A stretch of 64,000 bases of DNA from Streptomyces xanthochromogenes (GTDB taxonomy: Bacteria > Actinomycetota > Actinomycetes > Streptomycetales > Streptomycetaceae). The position numbers and the translations under genes were made by a program. Under the pieces are notes generated by a model. The model saw only the letters and a program-made list of their open reading frames with translations. It was not told where the DNA came from and did no database searches. This document shows positions 52,619-59,871 of the stretch, one piece after another (position 1 is the first letter of the stretch; the number at the start of each line of letters is the position of its first letter). The stretch lies in the NCBI RefSeq assembly GCF_014650455.1, contig NZ_BMUZ01000011.1, forward strand, positions 124,001 through 188,000. The letters are read 5' to 3'.

Positions 52619-53752
52619 TTGCGCACCGTAGGCGTGGAAGAGGAACTGCTCCTGGTCGACCCGGGCACCGGGTACCCCTGTGCCCTGTCGTCGGAAGTAC
52701 TGGCCCGGCTCGCCAAGTGCGCCGCCGCCGGAGGCGGTGCGTCGAAGGAGACCTTCGAAGGTGAACTGCAAGGCCAGCAGCTGGAGTTCGGCACCCGGCC
52801 CCAGACGGACCGGGAGGAACTCGGCGCGGAGATCATGCGCTGGCGCCGCGAGGCGGCCCGGCACGCGGCGGAGGCGGGAGCGGCGGTGGCCGCCCTCGCG
52901 ACCTCTCCCCTGCCCGCCCGGCCGGCCGTCAACGTGGGCCACCGGTACCAGTGGATGGAGGAGCAGTTCGGTCTGACCACCCAGGAACAGCTCACCTGCG
53001 GTTGCCATGTGCATGTGTCGGTCGCATCGGACGACGAAGGAGTCGCGGTCGTGGACCGGATCCAGCCGTGGCTGCCCGTCCTGACCGCGCTGAGCGGGAA
53101 CTCGCCGTACTGGCAGGGGAACGACACCCTCTACAGCAGTTACCGCAGCCGGGTGTGGGGGCGCTGGCCCATGTCGGGACCCACCGGGGTGTTCGGCTCG
53201 GCCGAGCGCTACCACGCCCAGGTCGACGACATGGTGACGAGCGGGGTGATACATGACCGGGGCATGATCTATTTCGATGCCCGGCTCTCCCATCGCTACC
53301 CCACGGTGGAGATCCGCGTCGCCGATGTGTGTCTGGAGTCCACCACCACGCTCCTGGTGGCCTGTCTGGGGCGCGCGCTGGTCGAGACCGCCGCCCGCGA
53401 CTGGCGTGCGGGTCTGCCGCCGGTGGGGCACGGGGTGCAACTGCTGCGCCTGGCCGCGTGGCGGGCCGCGCGCTCGGGCCTCGAAGGTGACCTGTTGCAT
53501 CCGCTGACCATGCGTCCGGTGCCCGCGCCCACCGTTCTGCGGGCGCTGCTCGACCATGTGTGCGAGGCCCTCGAAGACACCGGGGACCTCGCCTGGGCGC
53601 GCAAGACGACCGCCGAACTGCTCGCCCACGGCAACGGCGCCCTCATCCAACGCGCGTTGCTCGCCCACACCGGAAGCCTCAGCGGTGTGGTGGCCGCATG
53701 TGTGCGCCGGACCCTGGGCGAGCGCGAACTCAGGTGTACGACAACGGAATGA
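52619..53752 (+). CDS. Glutamate-cysteine-ligase family (YbdK-type carboxylate-amine ligase)
   Basis: 377 residues from a TTG at 52619, 7 nt after GGGAG; the N-terminus LRTVGVEEELLLVDP then matches the family start exactly. An upstream ORF extension to 52316 is Arg/Pro-rich and unlikely. Other motifs: LEFGTRP, CGCHVHVSV, NSPYWQG and YPTVEIRVADV. YbdK-type enzymes ligate glutamate to an amine using ATP. In actinobacteria, relatives serve ergothioneine or mycothiol-era thiol metabolism, but the amine here is unknown. Confidence 0.85.
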   Translation: MRTVGVEEELLLVDPGTGYPCALSSEVLARLAKCAAAGGGASKETFEGELQGQQLEFGTRPQTDREELGAEIMRWRREAARHAAEAGAAVAALATSPLPARPAVNVGHRYQWMEEQFGLTTQEQLTCGCHVHVSVASDDEGVAVVDRIQPWLPVLTALSGNSPYWQGNDTLYSSYRSRVWGRWPMSGPTGVFGSAERYHAQVDDMVTSGVIHDRGMIYFDARLSHRYPTVEIRVADVCLESTTTLLVACLGRALVETAARDWRAGLPPVGHGVQLLRLAAWRAARSGLEGDLLHPLTMRPVPAPTVLRALLDHVCEALEDTGDLAWARKTTAELLAHGNGALIQRALLAHTGSLSGVVAACVRRTLGERELRCTTTE

Positions 53753-53930
53753 CACCGGGCGACAGTGTTGGAGAACGCCGTCCCGGGGATGACATCGGGC
53801 GGTCCGCACCACACCGTCCGACCCATCACACAGCACCCACAGCTCAGGGCGGGACCTCACTCGATGTGCCCGTCGAGGCCAACACCACACCACTTCATCA
53901 CCCTCAGCGGTCTCATCTACTGTCAAGTGG

Positions 53931-53942
53931 GTGTCCGGACAC
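53931..53942. promoter_or_regulatory. 12-bp palindrome upstream of the coiled-coil/wHTH gene
   Basis: Perfect palindrome GTGTCCGGACAC, 60 bp before the GTG start at 54003 and upstream of a TAACAT (53955-53960) that could be its -10. A candidate operator, possibly for autoregulation. Confidence 0.45.
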
Positions 53943-54002
53943 AGGCGAGGCGCGTAACATCCGGCAGCAATCACCAACGCACACACTTCGGAGGAACCAC
54001 TC

Positions 54003-54641
54003 GTGCCGGACAGCACTCCGCTCCAGTCCCAGTACGCCACCCAGATCCAGAGCGACCTGGACAGCAACGTCGCCGAACGCGAACAGATCGCCGGCCAGAT
54101 CGACGCGCTCCAGGAGCAGTTGAGCGTCCTGGAGAACAACCACGCACTGCTCGCGTCCATGCAGCAGGCGATCGGCCCCGCCTCCGCCGCGGCTCCGGCA
54201 AAGGTCCGGGCCAAGGACCGGAGCAAGGCCGCCAAGAAGACCGCCGGTGCCGCGGCGCCGCGGGTCCCCCAGGCCCGTACGGCGACGAAGTCCGCAGGTC
54301 GCGCCACGAAGAAGCAGGCGCAGCCGGCCGCCAAGGCCAAGGCGTCCGGGAACTCTCCCACCCTGCGGGACCTCGTCGCGAACCACCTCGCCCAGAGCGG
54401 TGAGCCGCGCTCGGCCGCCGAGATCACGGCGGGCCTCACCGACGCACACCCGCAGCGCAACATCGCCGGCACCGTGGTGCGCAACACCCTCGAGAACCTC
54501 GTGGCCAAGGGACAGGCACAGCGCACCCGGCAGAACCGGTCCGTCTTCTACACGGCCCCCGACGCCAGCACGGCCAAGGAGACGGCGGACGGCGACGTCA
54601 AGAAGGGGGAGGACGCCGTCACCCCCGCGACCACCGGCTGA
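54003..54641 (+). CDS. Coiled-coil plus winged-helix protein, putative regulator
   Basis: 212 residues from GTG 54003 (GGAGGA upstream). Three parts: an N-terminal coiled coil (about 10-55, SNVAEREQIAGQIDALQEQLSVLENNHALLASMQQ); an Ala/Lys-rich basic linker (60-115), as in histone-like proteins; and a winged-helix-like domain (about 120-180, TLRDLVANHLAQSGEPRSAAEITAGL, RNTLENLVAKGQAQRTRQNRSVFYTA). It likely binds DNA through both basic parts. Family name not recognised. Confidence 0.68.
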   Translation: MPDSTPLQSQYATQIQSDLDSNVAEREQIAGQIDALQEQLSVLENNHALLASMQQAIGPASAAAPAKVRAKDRSKAAKKTAGAAAPRVPQARTATKSAGRATKKQAQPAAKAKASGNSPTLRDLVANHLAQSGEPRSAAEITAGLTDAHPQRNIAGTVVRNTLENLVAKGQAQRTRQNRSVFYTAPDASTAKETADGDVKKGEDAVTPATTG

Positions 54642-54662
54642 CCTCGCTGCGGAGCCGGACCG

Positions 54663-54767
54663 GTCGGCCCACCCGGAGCCACCTCCGGTCCAGCCGAGGC
54701 CATTTCCGGTCCGCCCGGAGCCCTCTCCGGTCCGCCCGGAGCCTGCTCCGGTCCGCCCGAAGTTTTC
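54663..54767. repeat. 21-bp tandem repeat between convergent genes
   Basis: Units beginning TCCGGTCC recur at 54684, 54705, 54726 and 54747, exactly 21 bp apart, with a degenerate unit before them. They lie between the stops of the winged-helix gene and the RNase HI gene and are probably non-coding. Confidence 0.8.
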
Positions 54768-54807
54768 TGCGGAGCCACCCACCCACGAGGTGACATGGCC
54801 CCGTGCC

Positions 54808-55509
54808 TCATGCCACAGAGCTGCAGTCCGGGTGACCCCAGCCGCCCTCGCGCTTCATGATGGGAGTACCCGCGGCATATGGCTGCCCACAGGGGCAGCG
54901 GCCCGGGAACTTCGCCTTGATGGTCCGCGGCTTCCCCGAGGAGGCCGGCTTGGCCGCGGACGATGCCTTGCGTGTGGTGGCGGGCCTGGCTCGCGTCGCG
55001 GTGGCGCGTGCCGGCGCCGGCACCGGCAACTCCTGGTCGCCCTGGGCGGTACCGGCGGCCCGCTGGGTGGCGGCCGCATCGCTGGCGGCCTGGTCGGCGA
55101 TCGCGTTGAGCGGGTCACCGCCCACCTGGTGTGCGGGCACATGGATGAACTCCACATCCCGCTCGGTGAGCAACTCGTCGATGCGCTCGACGAGTTCGCG
55201 GTTGGCGACGGGCTTGCCCGCCGCGGTCTTCCACCCGTTGCGCTTCCACCCCGGCAACCACTGGGTGACCGCCTTCATGGCGTACTGGGAATCCATCCGC
55301 ACCTGCATGCGGGTGCCCGGGGCCACGGCTTCGAGGAGGCGTTCCAGGGCGGTCAGCTCGCCGACATTGTTGGTGGCGGTGCCGAGCGGCCCCGCACCCC
55401 AGCGCTCCGGCCGGCCCTCCGCATCCGCGATCACCCAGCCCCATCCCGCGGGACCCGGATTACCCTTCGAGGCGCCGTCACAGGCGGCAACAACAACACG
55501 ATCAGACAT
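54808..55509 (-). CDS. rnhA: Ribonuclease HI with C-terminal zinc-ribbon-like domain
   Basis: 233 residues from ATG 55509. RNase HI domain (about 1-140) with catalytic residues: Asp in ACDGASKGNPG, Glu in NNVGELTAL, Asp in RMDSQYAM and the last Asp in NAIADQAA. The handle-region WLPGWKRNGWKTAAGKPVANRELV is intact. An Ala/Pro/Lys linker leads to a Cys-rich tail (FPGRCPCGQPYAAGTPI, GWGHPDC), a possible zinc ribbon with Cys, Cys, His, Cys. It cleaves RNA in RNA-DNA hybrids; the tail may aid nucleic-acid binding. Confidence 0.88.
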   Translation of the reverse strand: MSDRVVVAACDGASKGNPGPAGWGWVIADAEGRPERWGAGPLGTATNNVGELTALERLLEAVAPGTRMQVRMDSQYAMKAVTQWLPGWKRNGWKTAAGKPVANRELVERIDELLTERDVEFIHVPAHQVGGDPLNAIADQAASDAAATQRAAGTAQGDQELPVPAPARATATRARPATTRKASSAAKPASSGKPRTIKAKFPGRCPCGQPYAAGTPIMKREGGWGHPDCSSVA

Positions 55510-55675
55510 CGCGCCATCATCCCACCGACGCTCGCCCATCAAGAAATCCCCGCCCCGGCGCCGCCACGGACGAGGCGCGGCGGGGCGCCGGAACGCCGAC
55601 GGCCGGCACTCCCCTCCCGAGGTGCCGGCCGTCGTCAACTCCCTCTATGCGCACGCCACTTGGCGTGCCCTGTGT

Positions 55676-56116
55676 TCAGCGGCGCCCCCAGGACCTGGTC
55701 ACGACGACGTGGCTGTGGTTGTCGCGCAGGGTGGCGGTGTCGCCGGTGTTGTTCCACACATAGGCGCGACGGTTCTGATAGACGTCGCCTCGGCTGTTGC
55801 GTCCGATCCCGGTGTGCACGCGCACCGAGGCGTGACCGCCCAGGGTGAAGCCGCCGAAGGTGTAGACGTGGTGACTGCGGTCGCTGAGCGTCCATCCCTT
55901 CAGGTTGACCGACGAGCGGCCGGTGTTGCTGACGGTGACCCACTCGGCGTCGAGGCTGCGCTGCGAGCCGTCGTCCTTGCCGGGGCTGTCGTACTGGATG
56001 GTGCCGAAGACGATCGGCGAGCGCGGGGCGGCGGTGGCCGGCAGGGCCGTGGCCCCGGCCAGTGCGGCTCCGGCGGCCAGGACGGCGAAGACCCGGGCGG
56101 TGGAACGTGCGGACAT
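55676..56116 (-). CDS. Secreted lamin-tail-domain protein
   Basis: 146 residues. A signal peptide (VLAAGAALAGATALPATAAP) precedes one lamin-tail (LTD) domain: LDAEWVTVSNTGRSSVNLKGWTLSDRSHHVYTFGGFTLGGHASVRVHTGIGRNS. The aromatic and Gly turns are typical. LTD domains occur on extracellular nucleases and binding proteins. Here the domain stands alone, so it is a binding or scaffold protein of unknown partner. Tyr/Trp residues in VYQNRRAYVWNN close the domain. Confidence 0.88.
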   Translation of the reverse strand: MSARSTARVFAVLAAGAALAGATALPATAAPRSPIVFGTIQYDSPGKDDGSQRSLDAEWVTVSNTGRSSVNLKGWTLSDRSHHVYTFGGFTLGGHASVRVHTGIGRNSRGDVYQNRRAYVWNNTGDTATLRDNHSHVVVTRSWGRR

Positions 56117-56433
56117 GGAGACCCCCGGTTCAGGACGGCGAGCAGGGTCCTGCCCGGCCGTCCGGCGGTGCGAATGTCCGGCCCTTCCCCCAGCCGGACA
56201 CCCACACTCTGGACCCGATCCGCGCCGACCGAGGCAAGTAGTTCAACGCGTAACAGAACGCGGACATCGACACACCGTCAGCTCCCCCGGCGCACACGCC
56301 CCCGCGCACGTCGGCCCCAACGAGCCCTGCGCACAGGGAAGTCACAGCACCGCGCGCCGGTCGGCACACCCCCCGGTATGTGCCCGGCACACACTTCGGC
56401 CCCCGGCACTGGGTGCCGGGGGCCAAAATTCCG
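56117..56433. other. 317-bp region upstream of the lamin-tail gene, with tRNA hairpin
   Basis: Non-coding. Its right end holds the strong hairpin at 56398-56424 that follows the tRNA on the minus strand. Nothing else assigned. Confidence 0.5.
56398..56424 (-). terminator. Hairpin following tRNA-fMet
   Basis: Perfect 12-bp stem (arms start GGCCCCCGGCAC) with a 3-nt loop, beginning 9 nt past the mature tRNA 3' end on the minus strand. Likely the transcription stop or processing stem of the tRNA; no U-run follows. Confidence 0.7.
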
Positions 56434-56507
56434 TAGCGGGGACAGGATTTGAACCTGCGACCTCTGGGTTATGAGCCCAGCGAGCTACCGAGCTGCTCCA
56501 CCCCGCG
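56434..56507 (-). tRNA. Initiator tRNA-Met (fMet, anticodon CAT)
   Basis: 74 nt without CCA, which is not encoded. The cloverleaf is clean: acceptor GCGGGG/CCCCGC, D arm GAGCAGCTCGGTAGCTC, anticodon arm with CTCATAA, and T arm with GTTCAAATC. Two initiator hallmarks are present: an unpaired first acceptor position (C1 against U72) and three G-C pairs in the anticodon stem (GGG/CCC). Confidence 0.96.
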
Positions 56508-56686
56508 TCGATGACTCCACCCTACGGCACGTGGAGCGGTGTCCCGACCACCCCGCACCCCGGCCCGTGCGGCCCCGGCTCCGTCTTCCGGAGCCGATGA
56601 CACTGCGTGACGATTCGGCGCGCGATGCGTGAGGGGGCGTGACACCGTGAAGGGGTTCGATCCCCCCACCAGCAGGAGTGAACGCA

Positions 56687-56872
56687 ATGGGCAAGGCCGA
56701 GAAGTTCCGGGACAAGGCGCAGCAGGCTGCCGAGCAGGCCAAGGCGAAGGCGGCGCAGACGCGTGAGCAGATCGCCGGGCGCTCCGACGAGTCCGACGAG
56801 CGCCGCCGGGCGCAGGAGCAGCAGGAGCGCACGGAGCAGGCGATGCGCGAAGCCGGAACCGACCGGGCCTGA
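56687..56872 (+). CDS. Small charged helical protein
   Basis: 61 residues from ATG 56687 (AGGAG 8 nt upstream; an in-frame GTG at 56678 overlaps that site). Nearly all helix-forming and charged (EKFRDKAQQAAEQAKAKAAQTREQI, DERRRAQEQQERTEQAMREAG). It resembles small CsbD- or LEA-like stress proteins in style, but I cannot name the family. Monocistronic. Confidence 0.7.
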   Translation: MGKAEKFRDKAQQAAEQAKAKAAQTREQIAGRSDESDERRRAQEQQERTEQAMREAGTDRA

Positions 56873-56996
56873 CGCGGCTCGCGGTGCGGCACATGAGCCG
56901 GGGTCTCGCCCAGTCCGGGGTGGGACCCCGGCTCCCGTACGCGCCGCTCGGCCTGCCGGGGAGGGGGCGACGGGCCACGCGGTCACCCGCGCCCGC

Positions 56997-58046
56997 TCAT
57001 CCGCGTCCCGGCACCCCCGCCGGGACCTCGCGGGTTCGGGTCCAGGTCAGCAGGTCCTCCATCGGCCAGGTCGTAATGACCCGCTCCGGCGGGACGCCGC
57101 ATTCCTCGGCCCGGGCGCAGCCGTAGATCTGCCAGTCCAGCTGTCCGGGAGCATGCGCGTCGGTGTCGATGGCGAACAGGACGCCCGACTCGACGGCCCG
57201 GCGCAGCAGGCGGCGCGGTGGGTCGAGCCGCTCCGGGCGGCTGTTGATCTCCACGGCGGTGCCCGACTCGGCGCATGCCGCGAAGACGGCGTCCGCGTCG
57301 AACTCGGACTCGGGCCGGCCGCGGCCGGTGACCAGGCGACCGGTGCAGTGGCCCAGGACGTCCGCCAGCGGGTTGCTGACGGCCGCGACCATGCGCCGGG
57401 TCATGGCGGCGGCGTCCATGCGGAGCTTGGAGTGCACGGAGACGACCACGACGTCGAGCCGGTCGAGCAGCTCGTCCTCCTGGTCGAGGGAGCCGTCGTC
57501 GAGGATGTCGCACTCGATGCCGGTGAGCAGTCGAAACGGCGCCCAGCGCTCGTTGAGTTCGGCGACCACGTCCAGCTGGTCGCGCAATCGCTCGGCGCTC
57601 AGCCCGCCCGCGACGGTCAGGCGGGGCGAGTGGTCGGTGAGTACGGCCCATGCGTGGCCGAGCTCGGCGGCCGTGCGGCCCATGTCGTCGATGGTGCTGC
57701 CACCGTCCGACCAGTCGGAGTGCAGATGGCAGTCGCCCCGCAGTGCGGCACGCAGGGTCTCCCCGCCGACCGCGAGCGGGGCCGCGGCCTCCAGCTCCGA
57801 CTCCAGGCGCTGGAGGTAGCCGGGCACCTCGTCGGCCAGGGCCTCGCGCACGACCTGGGCGGTCTTCGGGCCGATCCCCTTGATCGATTCGAGCCGTCCC
57901 TCCACCGCCGCGCGGGCCGCGAGCTCGTCGGGCGGCATCTCCTTGATCGCCGCGGCTGCGGTCCGGAAGGCCTGGACGCGATAGGTGGCGCCCTGGCCGC
58001 GTTCGAGCAGGAAGGCGATGCGCCTGAGTGCCGCCACCGGATCCAT
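56997..58046 (-). CDS. PHP-domain protein with helix-hairpin-helix N-terminus
   Basis: 349 residues from ATG 58046 (GGGAGG upstream). The N-terminal part (about 1-90) resembles the HhH region of DNA polymerase X-type proteins (FLLERGQGATYRVQAFRTAAAAI, IKGIGPKTAQVV). The PHP domain follows with metal ligands: DCHLHSDWSDGG, LTDHSPR, GIECDIL, VVVSVHS, HCTGRL, VEINSRPERLD and IDTDAH. It is like the C-terminal half of bacterial PolX without the polymerase domain. Such proteins are phosphoesterases, possibly in DNA repair. Confidence 0.87.
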   Translation of the reverse strand: MDPVAALRRIAFLLERGQGATYRVQAFRTAAAAIKEMPPDELAARAAVEGRLESIKGIGPKTAQVVREALADEVPGYLQRLESELEAAAPLAVGGETLRAALRGDCHLHSDWSDGGSTIDDMGRTAAELGHAWAVLTDHSPRLTVAGGLSAERLRDQLDVVAELNERWAPFRLLTGIECDILDDGSLDQEDELLDRLDVVVVSVHSKLRMDAAAMTRRMVAAVSNPLADVLGHCTGRLVTGRGRPESEFDADAVFAACAESGTAVEINSRPERLDPPRRLLRRAVESGVLFAIDTDAHAPGQLDWQIYGCARAEECGVPPERVITTWPMEDLLTWTRTREVPAGVPGRG

Positions 58047-58225
58047 GGACACCTCCCGCGAGTACGGCCGCCGGGCGGGCGGGCCGTCACCGGTCCCTCC
58101 CAGCTTCCCTCAGCCCTGCCCGGCCCGCAGTTTCGCGGCGGACGGGTGTGTTCCGCCCGCGCATGAGGCCGGGCCGCCCGTCGGGGGATCGACGGGCGGC
58201 CCGGTGCTTCAGTGCGGTGCCGGGA

Positions 58226-58612
58226 TCAGCACTGGCGCAGGCCCGGCGCCGGGTCCTGACCGGTCCGCACGCTGACGGCGGGGACGTTGCCCCAGGCGCC
58301 GTTGTCGAGCTGCGTCCAGTACCAGATGTCGTTGCCGCCCTGGTGCGGGTCGCCGTGGCCCCAGCACACGAACCAGTTGAACCCGGTGGTGAGCTCGCCG
58401 CGGGTGGCCGAGCGGTAGGAGCGGTCGGCATAGCCCTTCGCGCCCACCGCGTTGCCGCAGTACAGCCTGCCGTCCGAGCGCACCCCGCACTCGGCGGCGG
58501 GCGCCGCCGCCTTGGCGGGTGCGGCGGCCGCGGCGGGCAGCCCGGTCGCGGTGAGGCCGGCGGTCAGCGCGGTGGCGGAGAGGAACAGGGCGATCTTCTT
58601 GCGTGCGTTCAC
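58226..58612 (-). CDS. Secreted SH3-like protein
   Basis: 128 residues from GTG 58612 (AGGAG 6 nt upstream). The signal peptide reads IALFLSATALTAGLTATGLPAAAA. The mature part has four Cys (ECGVRSDGRLYC, FVCWGHGD and a terminal Cys) and an SH3-like pattern, RGELTTGFNWFVCW, DIWYWTQLDNGAWGNVPAVSVRTG. It probably binds cell-wall material. Similar in layout to the protein at 5108 but not close in sequence. Confidence 0.75.
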   Translation of the reverse strand: MNARKKIALFLSATALTAGLTATGLPAAAAAPAKAAAPAAECGVRSDGRLYCGNAVGAKGYADRSYRSATRGELTTGFNWFVCWGHGDPHQGGNDIWYWTQLDNGAWGNVPAVSVRTGQDPAPGLRQC

Positions 58613-58791
58613 TGCGAACTCCTGACGGGTGACTGACGAACTACGAGTGAGTGACGAATGACGAGCGCGGATGGGGTGCATTGTGTGGTTTCCGGCACCA
58701 TGGGGCGTACCCGGAACGTCCGGGAACGTGGTGTGTGGCGCCATGTGGTCGGGGACCATGTGCCAGGCCGGGCACGGGCCGCGACGGGCGG

Positions 58792-59679
58792 TCAGGCGCA
58801 GGTGGGGACGCCGTCCAGCCAGGCCGGTCCCTGGATGTAGATGTTGGTGATCCAGGCCTTGTAGTCCGGCAGGTACGACCAGGCGTCGTTGCGGTAGCCG
58901 TCGGCCTCGACGAGTTGGGCGTGCTTCTGGCAGCCGACCTTCACCAGGGTCGGCCCCGCGAACTTGTTGACGCGGGCGCTGGTCGTGGACGGTTCGGTGT
59001 GGGTCCACACATCGGTGCCCCAGGTGGAGAAGTTGCCGGTCTGGCCGGGGCTCGCACCGATGCGTACGGCCCCGTTGTAGTCGCCGCCCAGGCGCACGTC
59101 GCTCACCATCACATGGGTGCCGGACTGGCGGGCCTCGACCATCTTGCCCGCGCCCAGGTAGACGGCGATGTGGTGGATGGAGTTGGCGCCGCCCCACGCC
59201 ATCAGGTCGCCGGGCAGCAGCGGGCCGGTCCCCTGGGCCGCGCCGAAGCGGGCGGTGACCCGGGAGGAGTGGTACTGGCTGTTGGCGGTGCCGGCCAGGA
59301 TGTCCTGCCCGGTCGCCCGGGCATAGGCGTACCGGACCAGGCCCGAGCAGTCGAAGCCGAGGCGCTCCGGGTCGTGGTTGCTCGCCGGGTCGGTGGGGTC
59401 CACCTGCCCGTAGGTGGCACCGGGTTGCGGGCCGTGGCCGCCGCCCCACGTGTACCAGATGCCGAGCTGTGAACAGGCGGCGCGGACGGCGGCCTCGGCG
59501 GCCGCCGAGGCGCCGGGGGCGAGCACGTCGCAGCCGCCGGCTGCCGCCGCGGCGCGACTGGCGTTGCCCGTCGAGTGCGGTGTGGCGGAGGCGAGTTGGG
59601 CGGTCGGCACGATGGCGCAGGCCGCCACGATGCCCGCGGCGACGAAGGTCCGTCTCGCTCTGGCAAGGGTGTGGTGCAT
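58792..59679 (-). CDS. Secreted NlpC/P60 peptidase with SH3-like tail
   Basis: 295 residues from ATG 59679. A signal peptide covers about 10-32. The NlpC/P60 domain has catalytic Cys in FDCSGLVRYAYARATG and His in SIHHIAVYLGAGKMVEA; the catalytic region is preceded by LGIWYTWGGG. An SH3-like domain follows (TWGTDVWTHTEPSTTSARVNKF, WSYLPDYKAWITNIYIQG). It cuts peptide bonds in peptidoglycan stems. The adjacent gene encodes another secreted SH3-like protein. Confidence 0.9.
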   Translation of the reverse strand: MHHTLARARRTFVAAGIVAACAIVPTAQLASATPHSTGNASRAAAAAGGCDVLAPGASAAAEAAVRAACSQLGIWYTWGGGHGPQPGATYGQVDPTDPASNHDPERLGFDCSGLVRYAYARATGQDILAGTANSQYHSSRVTARFGAAQGTGPLLPGDLMAWGGANSIHHIAVYLGAGKMVEARQSGTHVMVSDVRLGGDYNGAVRIGASPGQTGNFSTWGTDVWTHTEPSTTSARVNKFAGPTLVKVGCQKHAQLVEADGYRNDAWSYLPDYKAWITNIYIQGPAWLDGVPTCA

Positions 59680-59871
59680 GTGTGTGTTCCCCGTTTCGTC
59701 GTACGTGTGCCGGGTCGCTGCCCGGCCGGCCCGCGAGCCGCTCGGTTGCGGCGGATCGTCTGTCGCGGTGGTCCGAGACTGTGCCGTGGCGGGGGCCGCT
59801 GTCGAGGACCCCGGCGTCGCCCGCACCGTCGGGAAACGGGAAACACCGGGGAAACACCGGGACTTCGCAGG

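Noticed and set aside
54663..54767. 21-bp repeats as part of a Pro-rich repeat protein
   Set aside because: The frame has no plausible start and overlaps convergent gene ends on both sides.
56434..56507. tRNA gene as integration site of a mobile element
   Set aside because: No integrase, no repeated 3' tRNA end and no phage-like genes within the window.
56636..56670. tRNA-like 3' end (GGGGTTCGATCCCC followed by CCACCA) just before the 61-residue protein
   Set aside because: No acceptor stem partner, D arm or anticodon arm can be built on either strand; it is at most a chance T-arm-like hairpin.
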